This document shows positions 17,876 to 28,161 of a DNA stretch of 64,000 nucleotides, in pieces. Each line of letters begins with the position of its first letter. Position 1 is the stretch's first letter. The stretch spans positions 2,760,813 through 2,824,812 of the forward strand of contig NC_020054.1 of NCBI RefSeq assembly GCF_000331105.1. The letters are read 5' to 3'. The notes under the pieces are model-generated. The model was not told the origin of the DNA. It did not search any database and was given only the letters and a program-made list of their open reading frames with translations. The translations under genes and the position numbers were made by a program. Source of the stretch: Fibrella aestuarina BUZ 2. Lineage in GTDB: Bacteria > Bacteroidota > Bacteroidia > Cytophagales > Spirosomataceae.

Positions 17876-20800
17876 CTAATTTGCCTTTAGTACCTTCAGC
17901 GTTTTAGTCTGTGAAGGGGTGCTGACCTGGAGCAAGAGGAGCCCCGTTGCCTGATGACCGATGTCGAGTCGATGCTGCTCGACCGGCAGGGCCTGCTCAA
18001 TGAAGTGGTTACTCACCGCTTTACCATTGATGTCGGTCAGTTGTAACCGCAGGGGTTGCCCGTTAGCGCCCCGTACTTCGACGGACATATGCGGGCCACT
18101 TACCGGGTTACCCAGCAACGTCACTTGGAGCGGAGCTTCCGAAACTTCCCCCGACCCGGTGCGGGCTCCGGCGGCTGGCTCCTGCCCCCAGATTCGCTGG
18201 CCTGCCAGATACACCACCACCCGGTTGTTCTCGACTGAACCACTTCCGGCGACGGTCGAGTAATCGTTGCTCTTGATAAAATCCGTCCAGTCATCCTTGG
18301 CAATCCGGTATTGAATGTCGCCGGTGTTACTGGCCGGATAAAGAGCTCCCAGGCTGGTATTGACGCTCAGTTCCAGGTAAGCATCCGCATTGGCGAGTAC
18401 CGGGTCCAGCTTGACAAACCGACCCGTTACGTTCGGGTTACCCAACAGGGCGTAGTCCAGGTAGAACCGGAGTTTGTCCGGATTGGCATCGGCTGTCAGG
18501 TAGTACCGAACCTTAATGTCCTGATAGTTTACCGGTACATTACCCTCGTTGCGAACCTGTAAATATGTGTTGATGGTATTGGCTCCAACCGGGCGATTAT
18601 CGGTATAGACCGTCAACTGCTGCTGAGCGGGCACCTCAGTCGGCTCAATTCCCCACGCCAGTTTTCCATTCAGATAGCCGGTTACGTGATCATTCGCTAC
18701 CAGCGCCTGGGCATTGGCATAGGAATAGTCGTCAGCTTCATTGACGTTGGTGTTAGTCTGCTTGGCAATGCCACTCTGGATGTCGCCCGAGTTACCACCG
18801 GGAGCCAACTGACCCGCTGACTCTTCGAAACGATATTCGATATAGCCCCAGGCGCCCTGCCGGGGTTTGTCCAACGCTACATACCGCATCTTAACGTTGT
18901 TGTTACCAAGCTGCGCGTAATAGACAGAAAGGGTAGAAAGCGGGGCAAAGTTCTCCACGGTCAGCCAGTAGCGTAGGGTAAGCTGGCTGTACACCAGCGG
19001 GGCGTCGCCTTCATTGACGATCTGAAGCGTCGGCTTGATCACATTATTCCCCACGCTATTGTCGACATCCCGGTGCAGCACCCGCACTTTCGCCGAAGGG
19101 GCCGCCAGTACGGTAAAGCTCCGGGCGCCGGAGGTAACCACTAGGCTATCGTTGTCGGTCGCTTTCGCCGTTATCGTATACGTACCCACCGGGGCGTTGG
19201 TCAGGGTGAACGCGTAGGGCGAGGAAGTAGCCGAGCCGAGCAAAGCGGTGCCGTTGTAGAAGGCAACTTTGCTTACCGTACCGTCGGCGTCGCTGGCGGT
19301 AGCGGCCAGTTCAACGGATGTTCCCTCCGTAAATGTAGCACTTTCGGCTGGCGACGTCAGGCTAAGTGTTGGGCGAGCATTGACCCGAACCCCCGATGCA
19401 TTGCTCGACTTAACCGTGGCAGACCAATCGCTTTTCCAGAGACTTACCGACCAGTTACCCCCTTTTATCGGGGCCGCACCCGACGGGATGGTAAGCGTTA
19501 TGGCCTGCGTACCCGAACCGGCTTCCACCTGAACATTTTTAGAGGTGATGGTCTGCCATGTAGCATTGAACAGGTACACATCGATGATGCGCCTGGTCGT
19601 GGCCGTATAGTTGACATTTACCGTGTACGATTGCCCCGGATTGACAACCATCGGCGGTTTATTGAACGCGATGGACTCCTGCACTACAGCCGCACCAACG
19701 GTGATCGACACCGGCGACGATGTTGCTGTAGCACTGGTGCTGGTGGTCACTTTAGCCGTCAGGACGTACGCCCCGGCGGCCACGTTCGTCCACGCGAACC
19801 TATAGGGGCTAGCCGTTGCCGAACCCAGCAGCGTGGTGCCATTGTAAAACTCCACTTTGCTTACACTGCCACTGCTGGCACTGGCCGAGGCCGTTAGCGT
19901 CAGGGTAGCCGGGGCCGTAAACGTAGCGTTGGCCGCTGGGCTGGTGATAGCCACGGTGGGCAGGGCGCTGATCGCCCGAACAATGACATTATCGAAGCGC
20001 GACGGGCAGTAGAACGAGTAGAGGCCAATTTTTCCACCCGCAAAGTCGGTTGTACTCACATTATTAAATACCGTATTGCCGTTGATTTTGACCGTCGTTG
20101 TGCTGCCGTTGTTGGTGATCGAAATGGCATGGCTGGCCCCCGTGCCGCCACCGGTGAACGTAGTCGAGGCAATCGTGGTCAGGGTACCGTTCACCTTTTT
20201 CTTCAGGTCGACCGTTTTTGACTTCGAGTTAAAGACCACGATGTAATAATTATTGGTGTTCTGGTAGTTGAACACAACCCCAATATTGTTGTCCCAACTG
20301 GCCGTAGCATCGACCGAATACGAGTAATTGGTAAACGAAGCGCCGTTGTAGAACGACGTGAACTCACCGTTGGTGTTGGTGCTTTCGTAGCGCTGGTTGG
20401 CGGCCGTCCACGTACCGCCGTTGGCCTGCCAGCCGACAGCCGTATTGGTGTTGTAATCCTCGGCGTACAGCACATCGGAGCCCAGGCCGTCGACCGTAAT
20501 TTTGACGGCATCCGATACGTTGGTGACGCCCGCATTGTCGGTGGCCCGGGCCGTAACAAAATAGACACCCACGGGTACGTTCGTCCACAGGTACGTATAC
20601 GGTGCTGCCGTAGCCGTGCCGACCAGTGCCGTGCCGCTAAAAAACTCCACTTTCGTGATGGTACCGTCGGGGTCACTGGCCTGTGCCGTCAGGCTGATGC
20701 TCGAACCCGGGGCGTAGCGGGTATTGTTGAGCAACGAGTCGATTTTGCAAACCGGTGCCTGACTGGTTGGGTCGTTGGCATTGCCCCAGAACTCCACCTC

Positions 20801-23269
20801 ACTGACATTGCCGTAGCCGTTGCCTGGTGAAAGAAACCGATAATACCGGTACAGGCCGGGACTGGTAAACCGGGCCGTCGTATAAAATCCCTCAATGGGC
20901 GTCTGACCAAACGTGTACAGGTCAACCGGACTGGTAAAATCAGGCGAGTTGGAACCCTGAATTTTAGCCCCCACAATGCGCAGCGCCCAGGCCGTCCGGG
21001 GGACGATTCGTGCCTTCCGGACCATTTTGGCCACGCCCATGTCGACCCCTACCCATTGGCCGGCAGCCGTAGCCCCATCAAAATAAGTGGAAAGATCGCC
21101 GTCGAGCGCTTTGACAAAGGTCTTGCCATTGTTTTCGTAGGAGCCCGGCGAGCCAATGCCGGTACCGGCGAACTTAACGTACCCATCCGTCGATTTGACG
21201 GTCACCGTATCGACAGTTGATGCGGTGGTGGCATAAAGATCGTCAGTGGCCACGGCCTTTAGCAGGTACGTTCCTTCGTCCACTTCATTCCAGGTAAAGC
21301 GGAAGGGCGAGGCCGTAGCTTCCCCAATTTTGGCCAAACCGTTGTAGAATTCCACTTTGGTCACGCTGCCGTCCGAATCGTTGGCCGTCGCTTCCAGATC
21401 GATGGTGGCGGGTGCGTTAAACGTCGCGCTCCGCACCGGCGATGTCAACGTAACGGTGGGTGCCACGTTGTCCGGCGTGTTGTTCAACACCGGCACCAGT
21501 GCCTCGAACCAGGCGTTGGCGTCTTTGGTAGCACCCTGTTTGCTCAGGTGCAGATCATCAAAGAAATCGCCGGGGTCCCAGGTTGCCAGCATCTTCTGAT
21601 AAATGTCGGCCAGGTAGATATTGTCGGTCGCGCTGGCGTTGGCTATCTCCCGGATTTTGGCATTCAGCGCGCCCAGGCTCTTGTCGGAGGGGTTACTGCC
21701 CCAGGTCTTATCCCACTTGACTGGCTCAACGGTGCCCAGAATCAACCGAACGCCGGGCTTGAGTTGCAGAATCTTATTGACCAGATCCTGATAACGCTGC
21801 GGAGCCGACTCCCGGTAGCCAGGTACGTGGATGTCGTCGCCAAACATATCATTAACGCCAATGGCCAGCAGCACAATGTCTGGATTGGCTTGGGGCAGGT
21901 AGTTCTGAATATGCTCAAAAAGGCCCGTCGTTTCACAGGTTGGGCAAAACTTGTTGATGTCGGGGCCGATGGTGTAGCCGCCGTGCCCGGCGTGGTCATT
22001 ATCGTTGGGGATGGTGTCACCGTCGGCAACATTCTGCCGGTCGCCCACATAGTCGAGTTTATAGCCGTTGCGGATCAGCCGGGTACGCAGGAAGCCCCGC
22101 CAGCTGCTCTGGGCGTTGCCACCCCCACCGCCTTCGGTTTTAGAATCGCCCAGGGGCATGATTCGGAAGGTTTTGGCGGGCGCAAAGTCGGGCGCGGCGG
22201 GTGCCCGGCGGTTGGTCAGGTCACTGACGGGACCACCCCCCGGACTGCTCGGGGTATTGTTGGTGATGACGTACAGATTTTTGAACAGCACCCTAATATC
22301 ACTGGTCCAGTCGGTACTGCCCAGGCTCCCGTTGATCTCATAGCCGTAGCGTTGCTTGAACTCCTTTCGGACCGAACCATCGGGGCCGGTTTCGGTAATG
22401 AAGGCATAGTAATCCCCCGCCGTGTTATCGACCGTATAGGCGCCGTAGTCGCGCATGGCGCGGGCCAGAATCAAACCGGCTTCTGTTTTCAGGCCCAGGC
22501 TATTGTCGCTCACGCTGTTGAGGACAACGTCTTTGTTCAGCGCCAGCAAGGCACCAATCTTCATCTGGGGGTTGGTGCCGCCATAGTAGTTAAAGGCCGT
22601 CGGATCGTTATAGCCGCCATCCTGATTGGTAGCTGGCCAGCGGTATCCTCCCGACGCATCTTTATAGAAGTTCTCTTTGCCGAAGAGGTTGATCTTGATC
22701 GCGTGCGGAATCTTACCGGACGAAAATTCGCCCACCCGGATGGTACCGCCAATGGCTGACAAATGGCTGCCGCCATGCGCTCCTTCGATACATTCCCCGG
22801 TAAGCACGCAACCGCTGGGGTCCCATTTAAACTGAGCGGTGGCTACGTCGGTGCCACACTTGGCAAACGGCTGAGCCTGCCAGATTTTACCGTCTGGCTG
22901 TAAGATCGAAACCCCGGCATTGGGCGTATTCCCCGACCAAACAGTTTTATCGTAGATGTAATCGGTCGGGATTGGGGCTGAAAATAAGGTAGGCCCCTGC
23001 ACCGGACAGCGGTCCTGCCCCGACCAGCCGGCGTTGTTGGTTTCCACCTTCATCAGGGGCGCGCCCGGCCGCAGAATGATAATGTCTTCGTCGGCCTCGA
23101 AGTAACTCGCATCCTGAATACCGGCGGGTGCATAGACCGCATTGTTGTGGATGGGAATATTCCAGATGGACGTTTTGGCAAAGGGCCACTTGAGCGGGTC
23201 TCGCTGGGCAAGGGCGGAGTTACTGAGCATGGCAAGCCCAGCAACGACCGCAAGCATCGTTTTTCTCAT
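17876..23269 (-). CDS. giant multidomain secreted SGNH-hydrolase/carbohydrate-binding protein with T9SS tail
   Basis: The 1797-residue protein has a signal peptide (1-21); an N-terminal domain of unknown function (about 25-340, landmarks WPFAKTSIWNIPI and GAHGGSHLSAIGGTIRVGEF); an SGNH/GDSL hydrolase domain (about 368-595: LGDSKT with Ser376, GVND with Asn473, DDLH with Asp571/His574); Ig-like modules near 603-692, 840-927, 1103-1191 and 1300-1387; a discoidin (F5/8C) domain 695-830; a concanavalin-like module 933-1098; a beta-sandwich 1197-1297; two CBM3-like modules 1393-1545 and 1550-1698; and a type IX secretion sorting domain 1713-1797 ending LKVLKAN. It is the third gene of the SusC-SusD operon. 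I infer a cell-surface or released esterase that acts on an acylated plant polysaccharide and binds cellulose-like surfaces. Confidence 0.85.
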   Translation of the reverse strand: MRKTMLAVVAGLAMLSNSALAQRDPLKWPFAKTSIWNIPIHNNAVYAPAGIQDASYFEADEDIIILRPGAPLMKVETNNAGWSGQDRCPVQGPTLFSAPIPTDYIYDKTVWSGNTPNAGVSILQPDGKIWQAQPFAKCGTDVATAQFKWDPSGCVLTGECIEGAHGGSHLSAIGGTIRVGEFSSGKIPHAIKINLFGKENFYKDASGGYRWPATNQDGGYNDPTAFNYYGGTNPQMKIGALLALNKDVVLNSVSDNSLGLKTEAGLILARAMRDYGAYTVDNTAGDYYAFITETGPDGSVRKEFKQRYGYEINGSLGSTDWTSDIRVLFKNLYVITNNTPSSPGGGPVSDLTNRRAPAAPDFAPAKTFRIMPLGDSKTEGGGGGNAQSSWRGFLRTRLIRNGYKLDYVGDRQNVADGDTIPNDNDHAGHGGYTIGPDINKFCPTCETTGLFEHIQNYLPQANPDIVLLAIGVNDMFGDDIHVPGYRESAPQRYQDLVNKILQLKPGVRLILGTVEPVKWDKTWGSNPSDKSLGALNAKIREIANASATDNIYLADIYQKMLATWDPGDFFDDLHLSKQGATKDANAWFEALVPVLNNTPDNVAPTVTLTSPVRSATFNAPATIDLEATANDSDGSVTKVEFYNGLAKIGEATASPFRFTWNEVDEGTYLLKAVATDDLYATTASTVDTVTVKSTDGYVKFAGTGIGSPGSYENNGKTFVKALDGDLSTYFDGATAAGQWVGVDMGVAKMVRKARIVPRTAWALRIVGAKIQGSNSPDFTSPVDLYTFGQTPIEGFYTTARFTSPGLYRYYRFLSPGNGYGNVSEVEFWGNANDPTSQAPVCKIDSLLNNTRYAPGSSISLTAQASDPDGTITKVEFFSGTALVGTATAAPYTYLWTNVPVGVYFVTARATDNAGVTNVSDAVKITVDGLGSDVLYAEDYNTNTAVGWQANGGTWTAANQRYESTNTNGEFTSFYNGASFTNYSYSVDATASWDNNIGVVFNYQNTNNYYIVVFNSKSKTVDLKKKVNGTLTTIASTTFTGGGTGASHAISITNNGSTTTVKINGNTVFNNVSTTDFAGGKIGLYSFYCPSRFDNVIVRAISALPTVAITSPAANATFTAPATLTLTASASASSGSVSKVEFYNGTTLLGSATASPYRFAWTNVAAGAYVLTAKVTTSTSATATSSPVSITVGAAVVQESIAFNKPPMVVNPGQSYTVNVNYTATTRRIIDVYLFNATWQTITSKNVQVEAGSGTQAITLTIPSGAAPIKGGNWSVSLWKSDWSATVKSSNASGVRVNARPTLSLTSPAESATFTEGTSVELAATASDADGTVSKVAFYNGTALLGSATSSPYAFTLTNAPVGTYTITAKATDNDSLVVTSGARSFTVLAAPSAKVRVLHRDVDNSVGNNVIKPTLQIVNEGDAPLVYSQLTLRYWLTVENFAPLSTLSVYYAQLGNNNVKMRYVALDKPRQGAWGYIEYRFEESAGQLAPGGNSGDIQSGIAKQTNTNVNEADDYSYANAQALVANDHVTGYLNGKLAWGIEPTEVPAQQQLTVYTDNRPVGANTINTYLQVRNEGNVPVNYQDIKVRYYLTADANPDKLRFYLDYALLGNPNVTGRFVKLDPVLANADAYLELSVNTSLGALYPASNTGDIQYRIAKDDWTDFIKSNDYSTVAGSGSVENNRVVVYLAGQRIWGQEPAAGARTGSGEVSEAPLQVTLLGNPVSGPHMSVEVRGANGQPLRLQLTDINGKAVSNHFIEQALPVEQHRLDIGHQATGLLLLQVSTPSQTKTLKVLKAN

Positions 23270-23320
23270 CGTTGATTAAGGAAAAGGGTGAACTAAATAA
23301 CGTTGACTGACGAGCGACTG

Positions 23321-23357
23321 AACGGAGTGGTCGGGCTGTACCAACGACCACTCCGTT
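23321..23357. terminator. 13-bp perfect hairpin inside the operon
   Basis: AACGGAGTGGTCG (23321-23333) pairs with CGACCACTCCGTT (23345-23357). It lies between the SusD stop and the 1797-residue gene. With no T tract it may stabilise the upstream mRNA or partly attenuate the downstream gene rather than terminate fully. Confidence 0.5.
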
Positions 23358-23375
23358 TACGGATCTATCCGGTAC

Positions 23376-24998
23376 TTACCAGCCCGGATTCTGCTGAAGG
23401 GCAGGATTCAGGGCTATTTCATTGATAGGCAGGGGCCATAAATAATCCTTTGCCGGATTGAACTTGCGGAACGTAGCGGCCTGCACCAGAATATAGTTGT
23501 CGGGAGTCAACTGAGGTGTCGCGATCGAACCGAACTCGCTCTTGAAGAAGTAGTTACCGATTACGGGTTTTGGCAGTTCAACTTCAGCAATCTTCCACCG
23601 AATCAGGTCCCAGTACCGGAACCCTTCCTGCGCCAGCTCGACCCGGCGCTCCCGGCGGAGTTCGTCGCGCAGGCTCAGGCCGTTGGCGGTCACAAACGCG
23701 TTCGTTAGTTTGGGGATTCCCCCCCGTTGCCGCAAGCGGTTCACCGACAGGTCGAGATCGGCATCGCTGATGTTGTTAGTCAACTCATACGTTGCTTCGG
23801 CATAAATCAGCAGCACCTCGGCATACCGCAGCAGGGGGCGGTCGATCAGCGATGTCTGGGTGTTCCAGTCATCGAGGTTAGCGGTTTTGCGAAAGGTAAA
23901 GCCTGTTCGCTGCCGCGACAGATCAGCTACGTCGTAGATCGGCTTGGTTACCATATAGCTGTCACCTGCTTTCAAAAACGTGGCATTCATCCGTTCATCG
24001 CGGTTTTGAAACACCTCAATCGACCGTTGCGGTGTTTTGTAGAGCGGCGACTTTGTGATGGGTAGTCCATCCTTCATCAGGTAGGCATCGGCCAAGGCCT
24101 TCGTCGGTGTCAATGTTCCGCCCTCAATGGCACTCCGGTAATAGTTATTCGTGCTCACCTGTTCGGTAGGCGACACCCCGTATGGCCGCACCAGCACGTT
24201 CTCCAGATTCTGCCGCCCTTTCCCGGCCAGTTGAAACAGATCAAAATAGCTGCCGCTGAACAAATCGTGCTGTTTGCTGTCTATCACGGCTTTGGCGGCC
24301 GTGGCGGCCGCCTGTAGGTGCAAGGCCGGGTTGCCGTAGCTATGAAACTTGGCACGCGTGCCTTCAAACAGAGCCACGCGTGCTTTGAACGACAGCGCCG
24401 CGGTGTTGCTGATACGGCCATAGTCGGCGTTTCCGATAACGGTGGGCGTAGGCAATCGCTGAGCGGCAAAATCAAGGTCCTGATAAATCTGAGCGATGAC
24501 TTCGTCGCGGGAGTTGGCCGGTGCCTGAAGCTCAGGCGAACTGTCGGTCAGCGTTTTCAGAATCAGGGGTACGCCACCGAAGCGTTGCAGGAGGTTGAAG
24601 TACCCCCAGGCCCGAAAGAAGCGGGCTTCGGCCACATACCGGTCAATGACGTTGGCCGCTGTGGTAGACGCCGCCCGTGGGGCTTTCTCCACGATGTTGT
24701 TGGCCGCCCGGATGAGGTTGTAGTTGTTGTTGTAATTCCCATCCGTAGCCGGAGCCAGGCGCGAACCGTCGCTGATGCTGTTGGCCGACGACCCGTAGGC
24801 ATCGTCAGACCATACATCATCCGTAGCCCAGCCGGGCAAAAACGTGTAGAGGAAGTTAGCGGCTGATCGCAAGTCGGCTTCCGATCGCCAGAATGTTTCG
24901 TCACTGATGGACGTCTCGGGTAGCCGCTCGACTTCACAAGCGGGGAGGGCAACTGTTATGGCAACCGCCAAAACAGCATGTTTTATCATTGATTTCAT
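23376..24998 (-). CDS. SusD/RagB family glycan-binding lipoprotein
   Basis: The 540-residue protein has a lipoprotein signal ending in PAC (Cys about 21) and SusD family landmarks: LPETSISDETFWRSEADLRS, NLIRAANNIVEKAP, ARFFRAWGYFNLLQRFGGVP, LRYAEVLLIYAEA and RRERRVELAQEGFRYWDLIRW. It is the surface-exposed glycan-binding partner of the adjacent TonB-dependent channel, which starts 34 bases upstream in the operon. The ATG at 24998 was preferred over a TTG two codons earlier; a second ATG at 24989 is also possible. Confidence 0.96.
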   Translation of the reverse strand: MKSMIKHAVLAVAITVALPACEVERLPETSISDETFWRSEADLRSAANFLYTFLPGWATDDVWSDDAYGSSANSISDGSRLAPATDGNYNNNYNLIRAANNIVEKAPRAASTTAANVIDRYVAEARFFRAWGYFNLLQRFGGVPLILKTLTDSSPELQAPANSRDEVIAQIYQDLDFAAQRLPTPTVIGNADYGRISNTAALSFKARVALFEGTRAKFHSYGNPALHLQAAATAAKAVIDSKQHDLFSGSYFDLFQLAGKGRQNLENVLVRPYGVSPTEQVSTNNYYRSAIEGGTLTPTKALADAYLMKDGLPITKSPLYKTPQRSIEVFQNRDERMNATFLKAGDSYMVTKPIYDVADLSRQRTGFTFRKTANLDDWNTQTSLIDRPLLRYAEVLLIYAEATYELTNNISDADLDLSVNRLRQRGGIPKLTNAFVTANGLSLRDELRRERRVELAQEGFRYWDLIRWKIAEVELPKPVIGNYFFKSEFGSIATPQLTPDNYILVQAATFRKFNPAKDYLWPLPINEIALNPALQQNPGW

Positions 24999-25032
24999 AA
25001 ACAAAGCCTTCGACTAAAGTTGAAAAACGCGC

Positions 25033-28000
25033 TTAGAAGGAAACATTAAGTCCAATCGAAGCGGTAGCGAAGAAGGGATAGTCATTTTCGACCCCATCCC
25101 GCATTTCTGGGTCATAGTACCCCTGAAATTTGCCCAGACCGGATACCGTGAGCAGGTCTTGTCCCGAGAAGAAGAACCGAGCTTGGTTGATGCCTACTTT
25201 CTGCGTCAGGGTGATGGGCAGCGTATAGCCAAATTGCAGGTTCTTCAGCCGCATGTAGCTGGCATTCAGTACCCACTTGTCCGAGGGGACGTAGTTATGC
25301 GTAGCGGCAACAAACGGACGGGGGAAGAGCGCATTGGGATTTTCGGGCGTCCAGTAATCGCTGTGAATAGCCAGTGGCTGTTTCCAGGTAACCATCAACG
25401 GCGCAATCGACTCCTGAGTAGGCGCATAATTGCGCTTGCCAACGCCCTGCAAAAAGACGGTTAGGTCAAATCCCTTCCATTGGGCGCCCAGTGTTACCCC
25501 GAACAGATACCGGGGCTGGGTGGTACCGATCAGAATCAGGTCGCCACGGTCTGCGACCGTACCTTTTCCCCACGTTAAGCGACCATCACCGTTCTGGTCC
25601 ACGTATTTTACGTCGCCTGCTCCCGTGCGGTTATCCTGGAAAGCAGCGGCTTTCACCTCATCGGCCGATTGAAAATATCCCGCCGTCTGATAGCCCCAGA
25701 TCGTGTTGATCGGATACCCTTCGATCAGGTTGTTCGTCCCCGCCGACACGACGGTCCGCCCTGAGTAGCTTTGCAACCGGTTTTGGTTATCGGAGACGTT
25801 AACGGCAACCGAATAGGTAAACTCTTTGCCGATGCGGTCGCGAAAGCGCAGTTCGGTTTCCCAGCCCCACGATTTCAACTCACCGTTATTTTTACGGGGC
25901 GTACCGATGCCAATCGTACCGGGCAACTGCTGAGGGGTGAGCATGTTGCGGTTAAACTTGACGTAGTAGTCGCCGGTAAACTGCAACCGGTTCTGGAGGA
26001 AACCCAGGTCGATACCCCCATTGGTTGTTTCGATCGTTTCCCATGACAGACTCGATGAAGGAATCGAACCTTGATTGACGTACGTCGTACGTGAGTTGCC
26101 CAGAACCAGGTTCGACCCCCGGCTGAGCTGATTCAGGTAATCGTAGTTACCGATACCGGTACCCAACGCCCCGCCCAGGCGGCCCCAGGAACCCCGTAGT
26201 TTAAATTCGGAAAAGAATGGCAGGGTGCTGGCGAACCAGTCTTCGCGGTGCATATTCCAGCCCGCCGAGGCAGAAGGGAATATCTTTTTACGTAAGCCGG
26301 GAGCCAGACGGGAGCTTTCATCCTGGCGCAGGGTGGCCTCCAGCAGGTACTTATCAGCGTAGTTGTAGTTGAACCGGCCAAAAACAGACTGAAACGCATT
26401 TGCCTGAATGTCCTGCGTGGCCACCTTCGTCTTATCATCCCCCAGATTCAGGGTGGGCAGGTCGTTACTCACCAGGTTGGAGGCGCTGCTGTAAGAAGAC
26501 TGGTAGCGGAATTCCTCCCACTGATACCCCGCGAAGAAGCCAAAGTTGTGCTTGTCACCAACCTTAACATCATAGTTGGCCAGCAACTGAATGTTGGTAT
26601 TCTTGGTCAGTTCATTGGTCACCTGGAAGGAATTCACCGGGTTGATGTAACTAGTAATTCTTGATTTGGCCCACAAAGGCACGGTGCGGTTGAAGAGTTC
26701 ACGGTACGCCGGGCGGTACTGCGTTCCAGCAATGGCGCGCAGGTTAAGGCCTTTGATCAGATTGGCGGCCTGTAGGGTGAACACCCCATCAAAGAAATTG
26801 CGATCGTAGTTATTGTAGCCACCTGCTTCCTGCAACGGCAGCGCCAACGACCCCGATCCGATACCGTTGTAGCGACCCTCCGGCGTTAGAAAGGGATTGC
26901 GGTTGCGCCAGCGTAAAGCGTAGTTCAATAGACCGTAACTCCCGTTGGCATCGGCCGAGGCCCGGCGGGTCTGCTCCAGGGTATACGATAGCCGGGTATC
27001 AATGGAGATATGTTTGGTTAGCTGAGCGCCCAAATTGACGCGCAGGTTATAGCGTTTCATGTTATCAGGCCCCACTTTGAAAACGCCCTGTTTTTCGTAG
27101 TAACCCCCTGATACCAGGAAGTTTAGTTTGTCGGTTCCACCGCGCGCCGTCAGGTTGTGCGTCCGCATGGACGTGTACTTGCGGAGTACCTGGTCAGCCA
27201 GTGGCTGCTGGTTGTAGTACAGATACGCACCCGTGTCGGCCGGGTTCACCACGTAGGGAATGTTGTCGCGGATGCGTTGCAGGTCATCACTGGTATATTC
27301 CGGTGCACTACCCGAATTCTGGCGGGCGAGGTTAGAAAACAGCGCTTCGTCGATCAGGCTCAACCGTTTGGGGATGTTGATCGCCCAATCAGTGCCGTAC
27401 TGCGCCAGGTAGTCGAAAGTCACTTTGCCCGATTTTCCTTTCTTGGTTGTGATCAGGATGACGCCACCGGCAGCCTGAGCGCCATAAATAGCAGCGGCAG
27501 CGGCATCTTTAAGCACACTGATGCTTTCCACGTCGTTGGGATTGAGCGTCGTCATGGTCGAGATAGGCGCGCTGACCCCGTCCAGAATCACGAGTGGGTT
27601 TACGCTTCCGTTTGCCGACGTCACCCCCCGAATCTGAATACTCACCGCTTCGTTACCCGGTTGCCCACTCTGGCGTGTGATGTTTACCCCCGGTGTAACC
27701 CCTTGCAAGGCATTGGCCAGGCTGGTAGAGGGCCGATTCTGGATGGCTTTGGCATCAACGGTCGACACGGCCCCCGTGAGATTGATCTTTTTCTGGGTAC
27801 CATAACCCACCACCACCACTTCGTCCAGCGACTTGTCGTCCTGCTGTAAGGACACATCGATTACGGTACGACTGCCCACCGGAATTTCCTGACGGGTGTA
27901 GCCGATAAAGCTGATCACCAGCGTTGGGTTGGCCCCGGACAGTTTGAGGCTGTACCGACCCGTGTTGTCGGTGGTGGCGCCTTGCGAGGTTCCCTTCAGC

Positions 28001-28161
28001 ACCACGCTGACGCCCGGCAGAGGCTCATTGTTCTCGGCTGCGGTAATGCGGCCACTAACAGTCTGAGCCATCACGTAGCTACTGAAGCTCAGGACACAAA
28101 TGAAGCCTGCCAAGAGCGACACCAGTAAACGTCCACGAAAGAGAGGTATTCGTCTGGTCAT
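25033..28161 (-). CDS. SusC/RagA family TonB-dependent outer-membrane transporter
   Basis: The 1042-residue protein has a signal peptide (MTRRIPLFRGRLLVSLLAGF), a carboxypeptidase-like N-terminal extension (VSGRITAAENNEPLPGVSVV), a TonB-box-like region preceding the plug (SLDEVVVVGYGTQKKINLTG), the plug motif IQIRGVTSANGSVNPLVILD and a C-terminal 22-strand barrel ending in Phe (GLNVSF). It imports oligosaccharides with the SusD partner. A GTG nine codons upstream is possible, but the ATG at 28161 fits the signal peptide. It is the first gene of the minus-strand operon and divergent from the hybrid regulator. Confidence 0.97.
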   Translation of the reverse strand: MTRRIPLFRGRLLVSLLAGFICVLSFSSYVMAQTVSGRITAAENNEPLPGVSVVLKGTSQGATTDNTGRYSLKLSGANPTLVISFIGYTRQEIPVGSRTVIDVSLQQDDKSLDEVVVVGYGTQKKINLTGAVSTVDAKAIQNRPSTSLANALQGVTPGVNITRQSGQPGNEAVSIQIRGVTSANGSVNPLVILDGVSAPISTMTTLNPNDVESISVLKDAAAAAIYGAQAAGGVILITTKKGKSGKVTFDYLAQYGTDWAINIPKRLSLIDEALFSNLARQNSGSAPEYTSDDLQRIRDNIPYVVNPADTGAYLYYNQQPLADQVLRKYTSMRTHNLTARGGTDKLNFLVSGGYYEKQGVFKVGPDNMKRYNLRVNLGAQLTKHISIDTRLSYTLEQTRRASADANGSYGLLNYALRWRNRNPFLTPEGRYNGIGSGSLALPLQEAGGYNNYDRNFFDGVFTLQAANLIKGLNLRAIAGTQYRPAYRELFNRTVPLWAKSRITSYINPVNSFQVTNELTKNTNIQLLANYDVKVGDKHNFGFFAGYQWEEFRYQSSYSSASNLVSNDLPTLNLGDDKTKVATQDIQANAFQSVFGRFNYNYADKYLLEATLRQDESSRLAPGLRKKIFPSASAGWNMHREDWFASTLPFFSEFKLRGSWGRLGGALGTGIGNYDYLNQLSRGSNLVLGNSRTTYVNQGSIPSSSLSWETIETTNGGIDLGFLQNRLQFTGDYYVKFNRNMLTPQQLPGTIGIGTPRKNNGELKSWGWETELRFRDRIGKEFTYSVAVNVSDNQNRLQSYSGRTVVSAGTNNLIEGYPINTIWGYQTAGYFQSADEVKAAAFQDNRTGAGDVKYVDQNGDGRLTWGKGTVADRGDLILIGTTQPRYLFGVTLGAQWKGFDLTVFLQGVGKRNYAPTQESIAPLMVTWKQPLAIHSDYWTPENPNALFPRPFVAATHNYVPSDKWVLNASYMRLKNLQFGYTLPITLTQKVGINQARFFFSGQDLLTVSGLGKFQGYYDPEMRDGVENDYPFFATASIGLNVSF

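Noticed and set aside
18000..21500. Repeated modules suspected as a CRISPR or DNA repeat array
   Set aside because: The periodicity comes from homologous Ig-like protein modules of about 90 residues, diverged at DNA level.
21548..22759. A 403-codon plus-strand frame
   Set aside because: It is antisense to the SGNH and N-terminal part of the modular secreted protein and has no recognisable family.
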